A DNA stretch of 6,370 nt from Caldilineae bacterium (GTDB taxonomy: Bacteria; Chloroflexota; Anaerolineae; J102): the NCBI GenBank assembly GCA_011176555.1, contig DUEF01000112.1, positions 1 through 6,370 of the forward strand, in the 5' to 3' direction. A model generated the notes under the pieces. The model worked only from the letters and a program-made list of their open reading frames with translations, searched no databases and was not told the DNA's origin. The translations under genes were made by a program, and so were the position numbers. Shown here piece by piece: positions 1-5,960 of the stretch; the stretch's first letter is position 1, and every line of letters starts with the position of its first letter.

Positions 1-43
1 CGATACCGCTATTTGGGTTTGAGCAAGGCATGGGGCGCTGCAA

Positions 44-73
44 TTGGTCACTGGGAGCCGTTCAGGATAGAAT
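44..73 (+). promoter_or_regulatory. Weak candidate sigma-70-type promoter before the thioesterase gene
   Basis: TAGAAT at 68-73 matches five of six bases of the -10 consensus. It lies 18 bases after TTGGTC at 44-49, which matches only the first three bases of TTGACA. It would give a leader of about 70 bases. The poor -35 and the possibility that the region is coding keep this tentative. Confidence 0.22.
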
Positions 74-141
74 GAAGATGCAACACCTAGGCCGCACAGG
101 TTCGGCGCAAAAGGATTTTATCGCCATCGTCGCTCACAAAT

Positions 142-145
142 AGGA
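142..145 (+). promoter_or_regulatory. Shine-Dalgarno site deciding the thioesterase start
   Basis: AGGA at 142-145 lies six bases before the ATG at 152 but only three before the adjacent in-frame ATG at 149. Normal spacing favours 152. The ATG at 145 is in another frame. Confidence 0.5.
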
Positions 146-151
146 TGCATG

Positions 152-637
152 ATGAACGAAAAGGCTTTTCAGGACTATTATCCCGAACCGCTTGCACATT
201 GTTACGGATGCGGGCGCATGAATCCTCATGGCCACCAACTCAAGAGCTATTGGGATGGCGAGGAAACTGTGGCCCATTTCACACCTGAACCTTACCACAT
301 CGCTGTGCCCGGCTATGTCTATGGCGGCTTGCTGGCCTCACTCATCGACTGTCACGGCACGGGCTCGGCGGCCGCGGCAGCTTATAGAGCAGAAGGTCGC
401 GCCATGGATACCGAGCCGCCACTCCGTTTTCTCACGGCTTCGCTGCACGTCGATTACTTGCGCCCCACGCCCCTCGGTCCGGAACTGGAACTGCGCGGAC
501 GCATCAAAGAAGTGAAGGGACGCAAGGTGGTGGTGGCCATCACCCTCTCGGCCGAGGGCAATGTTTGCGTCAAGGGAGAAGTGGTGGCCGTGCAGGTGCC
601 GGAGCGCTACCTTGACGAATTGCTAAAAACGCCGTGA
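152..637 (+). CDS. PaaI-family hotdog-fold acyl-CoA thioesterase
   Basis: Predicted cytoplasmic thioesterase of the PaaI-like hotdog superfamily, which hydrolyses acyl-CoA or aryl-CoA thioesters; the exact substrate cannot be read from the sequence. The 161-residue length suits a single hotdog domain. The N-terminal HCYGCGRMNPHG stretch (Cys17 and Cys20) is the Cys-x-x-Cys-Gly start often seen in this subgroup. The central VYGGLLASLIDCHG segment (about residues 56-69, Asp66) matches the HGG-like helix start that forms the active site. HVDYLRPTPLG (about 99-109) is the typical following beta strand, and a conserved C-terminal strand ends in VKGEVVAVQVP. There is no signal peptide or membrane segment. 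The start at 152 is chosen on Shine-Dalgarno spacing; 149 would add one Met. An acyl-CoA-binding protein follows 114 bases downstream, which fits a role in acyl-CoA turnover. Family assignment is firm; physiological role is inferred. Confidence 0.85.
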   Translation: MNEKAFQDYYPEPLAHCYGCGRMNPHGHQLKSYWDGEETVAHFTPEPYHIAVPGYVYGGLLASLIDCHGTGSAAAAAYRAEGRAMDTEPPLRFLTASLHVDYLRPTPLGPELELRGRIKEVKGRKVVVAITLSAEGNVCVKGEVVAVQVPERYLDELLKTP

Positions 638-647
638 TTCAGGCCTG

Positions 648-697
648 GCGTGTTGCGTGATGCTTCGGAGCGAATCAAAACGGAACACGCAATACGC
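648..697. repeat. Inverted repeat hairpin made of GCGTRTT heptamers
   Basis: The left arm 648-661 consists of two heptamers, GCGTGTT and GCGTGAT. The right arm 684-697, read on the - strand, is GCGTATT then GCGTGTT. The 14-base arms give 12 Watson-Crick pairs, one G-T pair and one mismatch. The apex contains CTTCGG at 663-668, which in RNA could form a UUCG-type tetraloop. No T-run follows directly (the first run of T is near 717), so it is not a standard intrinsic terminator. It occupies the gap between the thioesterase and acyl-CoA-binding protein genes. Confidence 0.75.
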
Positions 698-740
698 AGC
701 CTTTGCCAAGATCACTCATTTTTGAAGAACCACACCACCA

Positions 741-744
741 GGAG
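741..744 (+). promoter_or_regulatory. Shine-Dalgarno site for the acyl-CoA-binding protein
   Basis: GGAG at 741-744, seven bases before the ATG at 752, fixes the start there. It rejects the in-frame upstream ATG at 650, which would add 34 residues with no family similarity and would run through the hairpin. Confidence 0.75.
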
Positions 745-751
745 AATTCCC

Positions 752-1012
752 ATGTCCGATCTACAAACTCAATTCGAGGCCGCGGCTGTAGCCGCCCAGA
801 ACCTGCCGAAACGCCCGGACAACGACACCTTGCTCAAACTTTACTCGCTGTACAAACAGGCCACCACGGGTGATGTGCAAGGGAAGCGCCCTGGCTTCAC
901 CAACCCCGTGGGCCGGGCCAAGTACGATGCCTGGAAGAAAATCAAGGGCCTGGGCCAGGAAGACGCCATGCAGCAGTATATCGATTTGGTGGCGGGATTG
1001 CAGAACGCATAA
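752..1012 (+). CDS. Acyl-CoA-binding protein (ACBP family)
   Basis: Small cytosolic four-helix protein that binds long-chain acyl-CoA esters and buffers or carries them. The 86 residues match the usual 86-90 residue single-domain ACBP. The diagnostic block LLKLYSLYKQATTGD (about residues 27-41), the PGFTNPVGRAKYDAWKKIKG segment (47-66) and the EDAMQQYIDLV helix (70-80) are all present. Counting from Met1, Tyr31, Tyr34, Lys35, Lys57 and Tyr76 correspond to the ligand-contact residues Tyr28, Tyr31, Lys32, Lys54 and Tyr73 of bovine ACBP, with a constant offset of three. The common Lys-Trp-Asp-Ala-Trp is Lys-Tyr-Asp-Ala-Trp here. Stand-alone ACBP is patchy in bacteria. With the thioesterase upstream it could shape the acyl-CoA pool, although the hairpin-bearing gap means co-transcription is not certain. 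Confidence 0.95.
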   Translation: MSDLQTQFEAAAVAAQNLPKRPDNDTLLKLYSLYKQATTGDVQGKRPGFTNPVGRAKYDAWKKIKGLGQEDAMQQYIDLVAGLQNA

Positions 1013-1040
1013 TCCCAAATTTATCCCCAATAACCCAAAT
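1012..1040. repeat. 29-base direct repeat, copy 1
   Basis: This copy begins at the last base of the ACBP stop codon. It matches 1085-1113 at 26 of 29 positions. The differences are A to G at repeat positions 8 and 28 and C to A at position 17. Internally it is a run of CCCAA words separated by A/T-rich spacers (ATTTAT, ATAA). Confidence 0.8.
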
Positions 1041-1052
1041 TTTGCGTGTCTC

Positions 1053-1074
1053 AGGGGGGCTTCCCCCGCTTTTT
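1053..1074 (+). terminator. Candidate intrinsic terminator after the ACBP gene
   Basis: Five G at 1055-1059 pair with five C at 1063-1067 around a CTT loop. With G1068 bulged, two more pairs (A1053-T1070 and G1054-C1069) extend the stem. The stem is followed by five T at 1070-1074. It sits about 40 bases after the ACBP stop and 100 bases before the peptidase gene, so it would separate the two transcription units. The stem is short but entirely G-C at its core. Confidence 0.45.
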
Positions 1075-1084
1075 CCCAAGTTTT

Positions 1085-1113
1085 ATCCCAAGTTTATCCC
1101 AAATAACCCAAGT
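1085..1113. repeat. 29-base direct repeat, copy 2
   Basis: Second copy of the repeat at 1012-1040, with 26 of 29 bases identical and start-to-start spacing of 73 bases. A further partial unit, TTCCCAAGTTTT, lies just before it at 1073-1084. The terminator-like hairpin lies between the two copies. Confidence 0.8.
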
Positions 1114-1174
1114 GGAATCTCATTTCCCGGCTTGATCATCCCTGCTGACGGAGTCCACTTCCCCTGGAGAAGCT

Positions 1175-4081
1175 ATGCCGACCAGCCACGGATTCGAGCT
1201 CGTCCGCGAGCAGAATATCCCCGAACTGAACACCCTCGCCCGCTTTTATCGCCACATCAAAACCGGCGCAGAACTCCTTTCCCTGGAGAACGACGACGAA
1301 AACAAGTGCTTTGGCGTCACTTTCCGCACGCCCCCGCCCAACTCCACCGGCGTGGCCCATATCATCGAACACGCGGTGCTGGCGGGCTCCCGCAAATATC
1401 GAGTCAAGGAACCTTTCGTCGAATTGATCAAGGGCTCGCTCAAGACCTTTGTCAACGCTTTCACCTCATCGGATTGGACCGCTTACCCGGTCGCCAGCCA
1501 GAACCTGCAGGATTTCTACAACCTGATCGACGTCTACCTGGACGCCGTGTTCTATCCCCTGCTCAACGAACACACCTTTCATCAGGAAGGCTGGCACTAC
1601 GAGCTGGACGATCCCAACGAGCCGCTCACGTACAAAGGCGTCGTCTTCAACGAGATGAAGGGCAATTACGCCTCGCCCGATGATATGCTAACGCGCTGGT
1701 CGCAGCGCTCTCTCTTCCCCGGCCATGTCTACGGCCTCGATTCTGGCGGCGATCCCCGCCATATCCCTGATTTGAGCTACGCTCAATTCAAGGAATTCCA
1801 TCGCACGTTCTATCATCCTGCCAACGCTCGCGTCTTCTTCTATGGTGATGATCCGGCGGACGAACGCCTGCGCTTGCTCGACGCCTGGCTGTCTGATTTC
1901 GAGCCCTTGGCTGTGGACTCGGCCATCCCTCTGTTCCCGCCCTTCGAGCAACCCATCCGCGTCGAGAAATCCAGTATCGCCGGAGAGGAGGCAAAACCCG
2001 CCATCACCGTTAACTGGGTGCTGGATGAAGCCGCCGACCCCGAAACCACGCTGGGGCTGCAGATCCTGGCGCATATCTTGTTGGGAGCGCCCTCCTCGCC
2101 CTTGCGCAAGGCCTTGCTCGACTCCGGCTTGGGCGAGGATGTGGCTGGCGTCGGCCTGGACACGGAAATCCGGCAAATGTACTTTTCCACCGGGCTCAAG
2201 GGCATCGCTCTCGAAGACGCCGCCAAAGTCGAGGCGCTGATTTGGGACACCGTGCAACGCCTGGCGACCGAGGGCATCGAGTCGCGTACGGTCGAGGCCT
2301 CGATGAACACCATCGAATTTCGCCTGCGCGAAAACAACACCGGCGGCTTTCCGCGAGGCCTGGCTCTCATGCTGCGCTCGCTGGGAACCTGGCTGTACGA
2401 TGGCGATCCCCTCGCTTTGCTGGCCTTCGAAGCGCCTCTGGACAGCATCAAAAAGCGCTTGGACGCGGGCGAACCCTATTTCGAGACCCTGCTCCAGCGC
2501 TATTTTCTGAACAACCCCCATCGCTCCACCCTGCTCCTGCGTCCGGACACTGACTTGCAAGCCCGCTGGGATGCAGAGGAAGCCGTTCGTCTGGCCGCGG
2601 TCAAAGCCGCCATGAGCAGCGACGAGATCAATGCTGTCATCGCTGAAACGCTGGAACTGCGCCGCCTCCAGGAAACGCCCGATGATCCCGCGACCCTGGC
2701 CGCCATCCCCCGCCTGACCCTGGACGATCTTGACCGCGAAAACAAGATCATCCCCCTGGAAGTGCTGTCCGTCGCTGGCGGCCAGGTATTTTACCACGAT
2801 CTATTCACCAACGGCATCGCTTATCTCGATGTGGGCATGGATCTGTGCACCGTCCCCCAGAACCTGCTGCCCTACGTCTCGCTTTTTGGCCGGGCGCTGG
2901 TGGAAATGGGCACGGAAACGGAGGATTTCGTCAGCCTTTCGCAGCGTATCGGCAGCGAGACCGGCGGCATTCAGTCGCAGGTGTTCACCGGCATGATGCA
3001 GGGGCGTAAAGACGCGGTCGCCCGGCTATTCTTGCGGGGCAAGGCCACCGTGGAAAAAACGCCCGCCCTGCTCGACATCTTGCAAGATGTGCTGCTGACT
3101 GTTCGCCTCGATAACCAGGAGCGCTTTTTGCAGATGGCGTTGGAGGAGAAAGCGATGCAGGAAGCCTCGCTGCTGCCGATGGGCCACGCCGTGATCGGCG
3201 CCCGGCTGGAGGCTCATTTCCACGAAGCCGGCTGGGCCGCAGAGCAAATGGGCGGGATTAGCTATCTGTTCTTCTTACGCGAACTGGTCGAGCAGATCGA
3301 AAACGATTGGCCTGGCGTCCTCGCCCGATTGGAAGCGTTGCGCACCCTCCTGATCAATCGCAAAAACATGCTCTGGAATGTGACGGTGGATGAGGCCAAT
3401 TGGCTCAATGTGCAATCGCCGTTGCAGTCGTTGATCCAGTCCCTGCCGGCCACTGAACCCGCGCGCTCGACGTGGTCCCACCAGCCGCTGGCCACCAACG
3501 AGGGGCTCATCATCCCCGCGCAGGTCAATTACGTGGGCAAAGGCGCCGATCTGTACGCATTGGGCTACCAGTTGCGCGGCTCAGTGCACGTCATCAACGC
3601 TTATCTGGCGCTGAGTTGGCTGTGGGAGCAGGTGCGCATGAAGGGCGGGGCCTACGGCGGCTTCTGCCAATTCGACCAGCGCTCCGGCGTTTTCAACTTC
3701 CTCTCCTACCGCGACCCCAACCTGCTGGGCACGTTGGACAGTTACGACGCTTCCGCCGCCTTTCTGCGTGACCTGGATTTGTCTGACGACGAGTTGATCA
3801 AGGGCATTATCGGCGCTATTGGCCGTCTGGACGCCTACATGCTGCCCGACGCCAAGGGCTACACGTCGATGATCCGCCATTTGACGGGGCTGGATGACGC
3901 CCTGCGCCAGCGTATCCGTGAAGAAATCCTGAGCACGACCGCCGCGGATTTCCGCGCCTTCGCCGACGTGCTCGCACAGGTGAACGAACATGGCCATGTG
4001 GTTGTGCTCGGCTCCGCCGAGGCCATCGTCGCAGCCAATGAACAACGAGATGACGAGTTTACGCTGATAAAGGTGATGTAG
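1175..4081 (+). CDS. M16C metallopeptidase, presequence protease (PreP/Cym1)-like
   Basis: Zinc oligopeptidase of the pitrilysin/insulinase family. Relatives degrade targeting peptides and other unstructured peptides up to several dozen residues inside a closed two-half chamber. The 968-residue length matches full-size PreP. The N-terminal block HGFELVREQNIPELNT and VRF-type fold lead to the inverted zinc motif HIIEH (His62, Glu65 as base, His66). The third ligand is Glu160 in YKGVVFNEMKG, and the PreP signatures SRKY-VKEPFVEL and FHQEGWHYE lie between. Residues about 430-680 look like the M16C-associated linker domain. The C-terminal half carries Arg821 and Tyr827 in VRMKGGAYGG, the substrate-contact pair six residues apart. 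No signal peptide is seen, so a cytoplasmic location is inferred. GGAGA at 1166-1170 precedes the start by four bases. The neighbours give no hint of a specific substrate, so general peptide clearance is most likely. Confidence 0.95.
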   Translation: MPTSHGFELVREQNIPELNTLARFYRHIKTGAELLSLENDDENKCFGVTFRTPPPNSTGVAHIIEHAVLAGSRKYRVKEPFVELIKGSLKTFVNAFTSSDWTAYPVASQNLQDFYNLIDVYLDAVFYPLLNEHTFHQEGWHYELDDPNEPLTYKGVVFNEMKGNYASPDDMLTRWSQRSLFPGHVYGLDSGGDPRHIPDLSYAQFKEFHRTFYHPANARVFFYGDDPADERLRLLDAWLSDFEPLAVDSAIPLFPPFEQPIRVEKSSIAGEEAKPAITVNWVLDEAADPETTLGLQILAHILLGAPSSPLRKALLDSGLGEDVAGVGLDTEIRQMYFSTGLKGIALEDAAKVEALIWDTVQRLATEGIESRTVEASMNTIEFRLRENNTGGFPRGLALMLRSLGTWLYDGDPLALLAFEAPLDSIKKRLDAGEPYFETLLQRYFLNNPHRSTLLLRPDTDLQARWDAEEAVRLAAVKAAMSSDEINAVIAETLELRRLQETPDDPATLAAIPRLTLDDLDRENKIIPLEVLSVAGGQVFYHDLFTNGIAYLDVGMDLCTVPQNLLPYVSLFGRALVEMGTETEDFVSLSQRIGSETGGIQSQVFTGMMQGRKDAVARLFLRGKATVEKTPALLDILQDVLLTVRLDNQERFLQMALEEKAMQEASLLPMGHAVIGARLEAHFHEAGWAAEQMGGISYLFFLRELVEQIENDWPGVLARLEALRTLLINRKNMLWNVTVDEANWLNVQSPLQSLIQSLPATEPARSTWSHQPLATNEGLIIPAQVNYVGKGADLYALGYQLRGSVHVINAYLALSWLWEQVRMKGGAYGGFCQFDQRSGVFNFLSYRDPNLLGTLDSYDASAAFLRDLDLSDDELIKGIIGAIGRLDAYMLPDAKGYTSMIRHLTGLDDALRQRIREEILSTTAADFRAFADVLAQVNEHGHVVVLGSAEAIVAANEQRDDEFTLIKVM

Positions 4082-4090
4082 TGAATAGCT

Positions 4091-4156
4091 GGTATTGGGT
4101 ATTGGATATTCGGTATTGACAGAGTCGAATACCCACTACCCAATATCCAATACCCC
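4091..4156. repeat. Symmetrical hairpin of four plus four TATTGGR-like heptamers
   Basis: Four tandem heptamers occupy 4093-4120: TATTGGG, TATTGGA, TATTCGG, TATTGAC. Four more face them on the - strand across 4152-4125: TATTGGA, TATTGGG, TAGTGGG, TATTCGA. A four-base centre, AGAG, separates the sets. Two pairing registers exist. In one, 4097-4110 pairs perfectly with 4142-4155 over 14 bases. In the other the arms pair symmetrically with 21 Watson-Crick pairs of 28. It starts ten bases after the peptidase stop and ends directly before the Shine-Dalgarno site of the kinase gene. No T-run follows, so a standard terminator is unlikely. Confidence 0.85.
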
Positions 4157-4162
4157 AAAGGA
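4157..4162 (+). promoter_or_regulatory. Shine-Dalgarno site for the ROK kinase, next to the hairpin
   Basis: AAAGGA at 4157-4162 lies eight bases before the ATG at 4171. It begins right at the foot of the heptamer hairpin, so folding of that stem in the mRNA could affect ribosome access. The ATG at 4164 is out of frame with the kinase. Confidence 0.6.
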
Positions 4163-4170
4163 CATGCGAA

Positions 4171-5067
4171 ATGACACACTACTACGGCGGCATCGAAGCG
4201 GGCGGCACCAAATTCGTGTGTGCGGTGGGAACCGGGCCAGACGACATCCGCGCCGAAATCCGTTTTCCCACCACCGCGCCTGACGAGACCATCGGTCGGG
4301 CCATCACGTTTTTCGAGCAACAGGCAAAAGAGGTCGGGCTAGCAGCCATCGGCATCGGCTCATTCGGGCCGGTCGATCCCGATCCGACTTCTCCCACATT
4401 TGGCTTCATCACCACCACGCCCAAACCCGGTTGGCGGGATGTCGATTTCGCCGGCGCTGTGGGACGGGCGCTGAACCTGCCGGTCGGTTTCGACACCGAT
4501 GTCAATGTAGCGGCGTTGGGCGAGCATCGCTGGGGTGCGGCCCGGGGCCTGGACACATTCGTCTATCTGACCGTGGGCACAGGCATCGGCGGCGGCGGCC
4601 TGATCGGCGGTAGCCTCATGCACGGCCTTATTCATCCCGAGATGGGCCATATCCGCCTGCCCCATGATTTGGAAGCGGATCCTTTTGCCGGCGTCTGCCC
4701 CTATCATGGCGATTGCCTGGAAGGATTGGCATCCGGCCCGGCGCTGCAAGCCCGCTGGGGACAGCCCGCCGAAACCCTGCCGCCCGACCATCCCGCCTGG
4801 CCCCTCCAGGCTCGCTATCTCGCCCTGGCGCTGGTCAACATCATCTGCACTCTTTCGCCGCAGCGCATCATCGTGGGGGGCGGCGTCATGGCTCAACCTG
4901 CGCTCTACGATCTCGTGCGAGATCAGGTGCAGAGCCTGCTCGGCGGTTACATCCAGTCTCCCGCCATTCTGGAAGACATCGAGAGCTACATCGCACCGCC
5001 GGGGTTGGGTGGTCGGTCGGGCGTGTTGGGGGCAATCGCGCTGGCAAAGGCGGTGATTCAGGATTAA
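4171..5067 (+). CDS. ROK-family fructokinase (zinc-containing, Bacillus GmuE/ScrK type)
   Basis: ATP-dependent sugar kinase, most likely converting fructose to fructose 6-phosphate in the cytoplasm (EC 2.7.1.4). Activity on mannose or another hexose cannot be excluded. The 298 residues begin with the nucleotide-phosphate loop GGIEAGGTKFVCAVG (6-20). GIGSFGPVD (61-69) and TPKPGW (83-88) follow. Asp110 in FDTDVNVAALGE is the expected catalytic base, and TVGTGIGGG (134-142) is the second phosphate-binding segment. The ROK zinc site is complete: His155 in HPEMGHI, then Cys176, His179 and Cys182 in CPYHGDC. EGLASGP (184-190) and IIVGGGVM further on are also typical of this fructokinase subgroup. 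No helix-turn-helix precedes the kinase fold, so it is an enzyme rather than a NagC-type repressor. No sugar transporter or sucrose hydrolase gene is present to confirm the pathway. Confidence 0.88.
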   Translation: MTHYYGGIEAGGTKFVCAVGTGPDDIRAEIRFPTTAPDETIGRAITFFEQQAKEVGLAAIGIGSFGPVDPDPTSPTFGFITTTPKPGWRDVDFAGAVGRALNLPVGFDTDVNVAALGEHRWGAARGLDTFVYLTVGTGIGGGGLIGGSLMHGLIHPEMGHIRLPHDLEADPFAGVCPYHGDCLEGLASGPALQARWGQPAETLPPDHPAWPLQARYLALALVNIICTLSPQRIIVGGGVMAQPALYDLVRDQVQSLLGGYIQSPAILEDIESYIAPPGLGGRSGVLGAIALAKAVIQD

Positions 5068-5109
5068 GCGCTATCTGTAGGCTCGACCCCTGCGTTTTCC
5101 AGCAAAATG

Positions 5110-5118
5110 TGCTAGACT
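5110..5118 (+). promoter_or_regulatory. Possible extended -10 for a leaderless exosortase transcript
   Basis: TGC followed by TAGACT (5113-5118) has the TGn extension and four of six -10 consensus bases. Its end lies eight bases before the ATG at 5127, so transcription would start at or next to the start codon. No Shine-Dalgarno sequence precedes that ATG, which fits a leaderless message. No good -35 is at normal spacing: TCGACC at 5083-5088 is 24 bases away. Confidence 0.28.
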
Positions 5119-5126
5119 TTGCCGTC

Positions 5127-5960
5127 ATGTTTTCCTCCTCCCGTCGCAGTGAGACCATTCTTTACGCCCTCATCATCGTGTTGGGTGGTTTGGTGTTGCT
5201 GCCCACCCTGCGCTGGCTCGCCAACGAATGGTGGAGCAACGACTACTATTCGCACGGCGTGCTTGTCCCGATCATCTCGGTGTTTTTCGCCTGGCGTCTG
5301 CTGCCAAGGGTCGAGAGAAAGCCCAGCAATCTGGGATTATTTCTCCTGGTCGCGGCCCTGGGCGTCTATCTGGCGGCGCTCTTCCAGCGGGCCTACTTCA
5401 TCGCCGCCCTGGGCATGATTGCGCTCTTCGCCGGCCTGATCTGGTATTTGTGGGGAGGCAAGGCTCTCAAGCGCATGGCTTTCCCGCTGGCATTCCTGGT
5501 TTTCATGGTTCCGTTGCCTTTTGTCGAGGCCAGCAGTCTGCCTCTCTCGCTTCTCACCGGGAAAATATCCGCCACAGCTATGCAACTGTTGGGCATGGAT
5601 ATCACCGTGCAGGGCGCAGCGGTCACGCTACCCAGTGCTAATTTGGTGGTGGGAGCGCAATGTTCGGGTTTGCGTTCCATCGTGGCATTGATCACCTTGG
5701 TTGCGGTCTTCGCGTATGTGGTCGAAGGCCCCTGGTATAGCAAAGTGCTGCTCATGCTCTCCGCCATCCCCATCGCCATTTTGGGCAATATTTTTCGGGT
5801 GAGCACCCTGCTGTGGGTGGCCGACCACTGGGGCGTGCAGGCGGGCTTCACCTACTATCACGATTATTCGGGTATTTTCTTCTTCCTTTTCGCTTTTCTA
5901 TGTCTGATTCTGCTGGCGTGGCTGCTGAAGTGCCGCCACATACGCACCGACATCTTGTAA
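5127..5960 (+). CDS. Exosortase (membrane transpeptidase-like sorting enzyme)
   Basis: Polytopic inner-membrane protein of the exosortase/archaeosortase family, which cleaves C-terminal sorting signals such as PEP-CTERM tails and usually accompanies exopolysaccharide genes. The 277 residues form about eight hydrophobic segments. The N-terminal family motif is present as WWSNDYYSHGVLVPIIS (35-51). All three catalytic residues are visible: Cys179 in GAQCSGLRSI, Arg224 in GNIFRVSTLLW and His245 in YYHDYSG. The ATG at 5127 is chosen because the motif and first helix (about 10-27) follow at normal distance; an in-frame GTG at 5109 is an alternative. No Shine-Dalgarno site is seen. The frame stays open far upstream, but that part lies over the kinase gene and is not exosortase-like. 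The EpsI-domain gene overlaps the last 61 bases, which suggests coupled translation. The subtype and its target signal cannot be determined here. Confidence 0.93.
   Translation: MFSSSRRSETILYALIIVLGGLVLLPTLRWLANEWWSNDYYSHGVLVPIISVFFAWRLLPRVERKPSNLGLFLLVAALGVYLAALFQRAYFIAALGMIALFAGLIWYLWGGKALKRMAFPLAFLVFMVPLPFVEASSLPLSLLTGKISATAMQLLGMDITVQGAAVTLPSANLVVGAQCSGLRSIVALITLVAVFAYVVEGPWYSKVLLMLSAIPIAILGNIFRVSTLLWVADHWGVQAGFTYYHDYSGIFFFLFAFLCLILLAWLLKCRHIRTDIL

Larger units (their letters stand above)
1..151 (+). other. Upstream region: possible 3' end of a truncated gene or a leader
   Basis: Two + frames are open from the window edge. One ends at TGA 73-75, with about 24 codons ending GHWEPFRIE. The other ends at TAG 141-143, with about 46 codons ending DFIAIVAHK, and it would abut the next start codon. 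Third-position G+C is similar and moderate in both, so codon use does not choose between them. I recognise neither peptide. If the second frame is real, the thioesterase is the downstream member of an operon. If not, the region is a leader with the weak promoter noted separately. Confidence 0.3.

Noticed and set aside
1..75. Possible transposase C-terminal remnant in the frame containing RYRYLGLSKAW
   Set aside because: A few residues faintly resemble transposase C-termini, but the match is too short, continues into unrelated sequence and has no inverted repeats beside it.
650..751. Upstream in-frame start for the ACBP gene
   Set aside because: It would add 34 unrelated residues through the hairpin; the ATG at 752 has a well-spaced GGAG site and gives the standard ACBP length.
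1021..1102. DnaA-box-like words (TTATCCCCA at 1021, TTATCCCAA at 1083 and 1094) suggesting a replication origin
   Set aside because: The matches have one or two mismatches to TTATCCACA, arise from the local direct repeat, and no dnaA, dnaN or other origin-associated gene is nearby.
1012..1113. CRISPR array
   Set aside because: There are only two repeat copies, the repeat is internally low in complexity, the intervening sequence is a hairpin rather than a spacer, and no cas gene is present.
1042..1683. + strand open frame of 213 codons starting in the ACBP-peptidase gap
   Set aside because: It runs through the repeats and the terminator-like hairpin and then overlaps the true peptidase frame; the translation is Arg/Pro-rich and low in complexity.
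1688..2797. Long open frame of 369 codons on the - strand inside the peptidase gene
   Set aside because: It lies antisense to strongly conserved M16C coding sequence, its product is Gln/Gly/Arg-rich with no recognisable motif, and GC-rich codon bias readily opens such frames.
3581..4045. - strand open frames opposite the peptidase 3' end, and others opposite the kinase and exosortase genes
   Set aside because: All are antisense shadows of genes with intact motifs, and none shows family similarity or a credible start.
4116..4146. Perfect TTGACA at 4116-4121 as a kinase promoter
   Set aside because: No acceptable -10 lies at 16-18 bases; the nearest, CAATAT at 4141, matches three of six at 19 bases, and the TTGACA arises from the heptamer array.
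4713..5126. Upstream extension of the exosortase frame into the kinase gene
   Set aside because: The extra 138 residues overlap conserved ROK coding sequence, are Arg/Ala/Gly-rich and precede a normal exosortase N-terminus at 5127.
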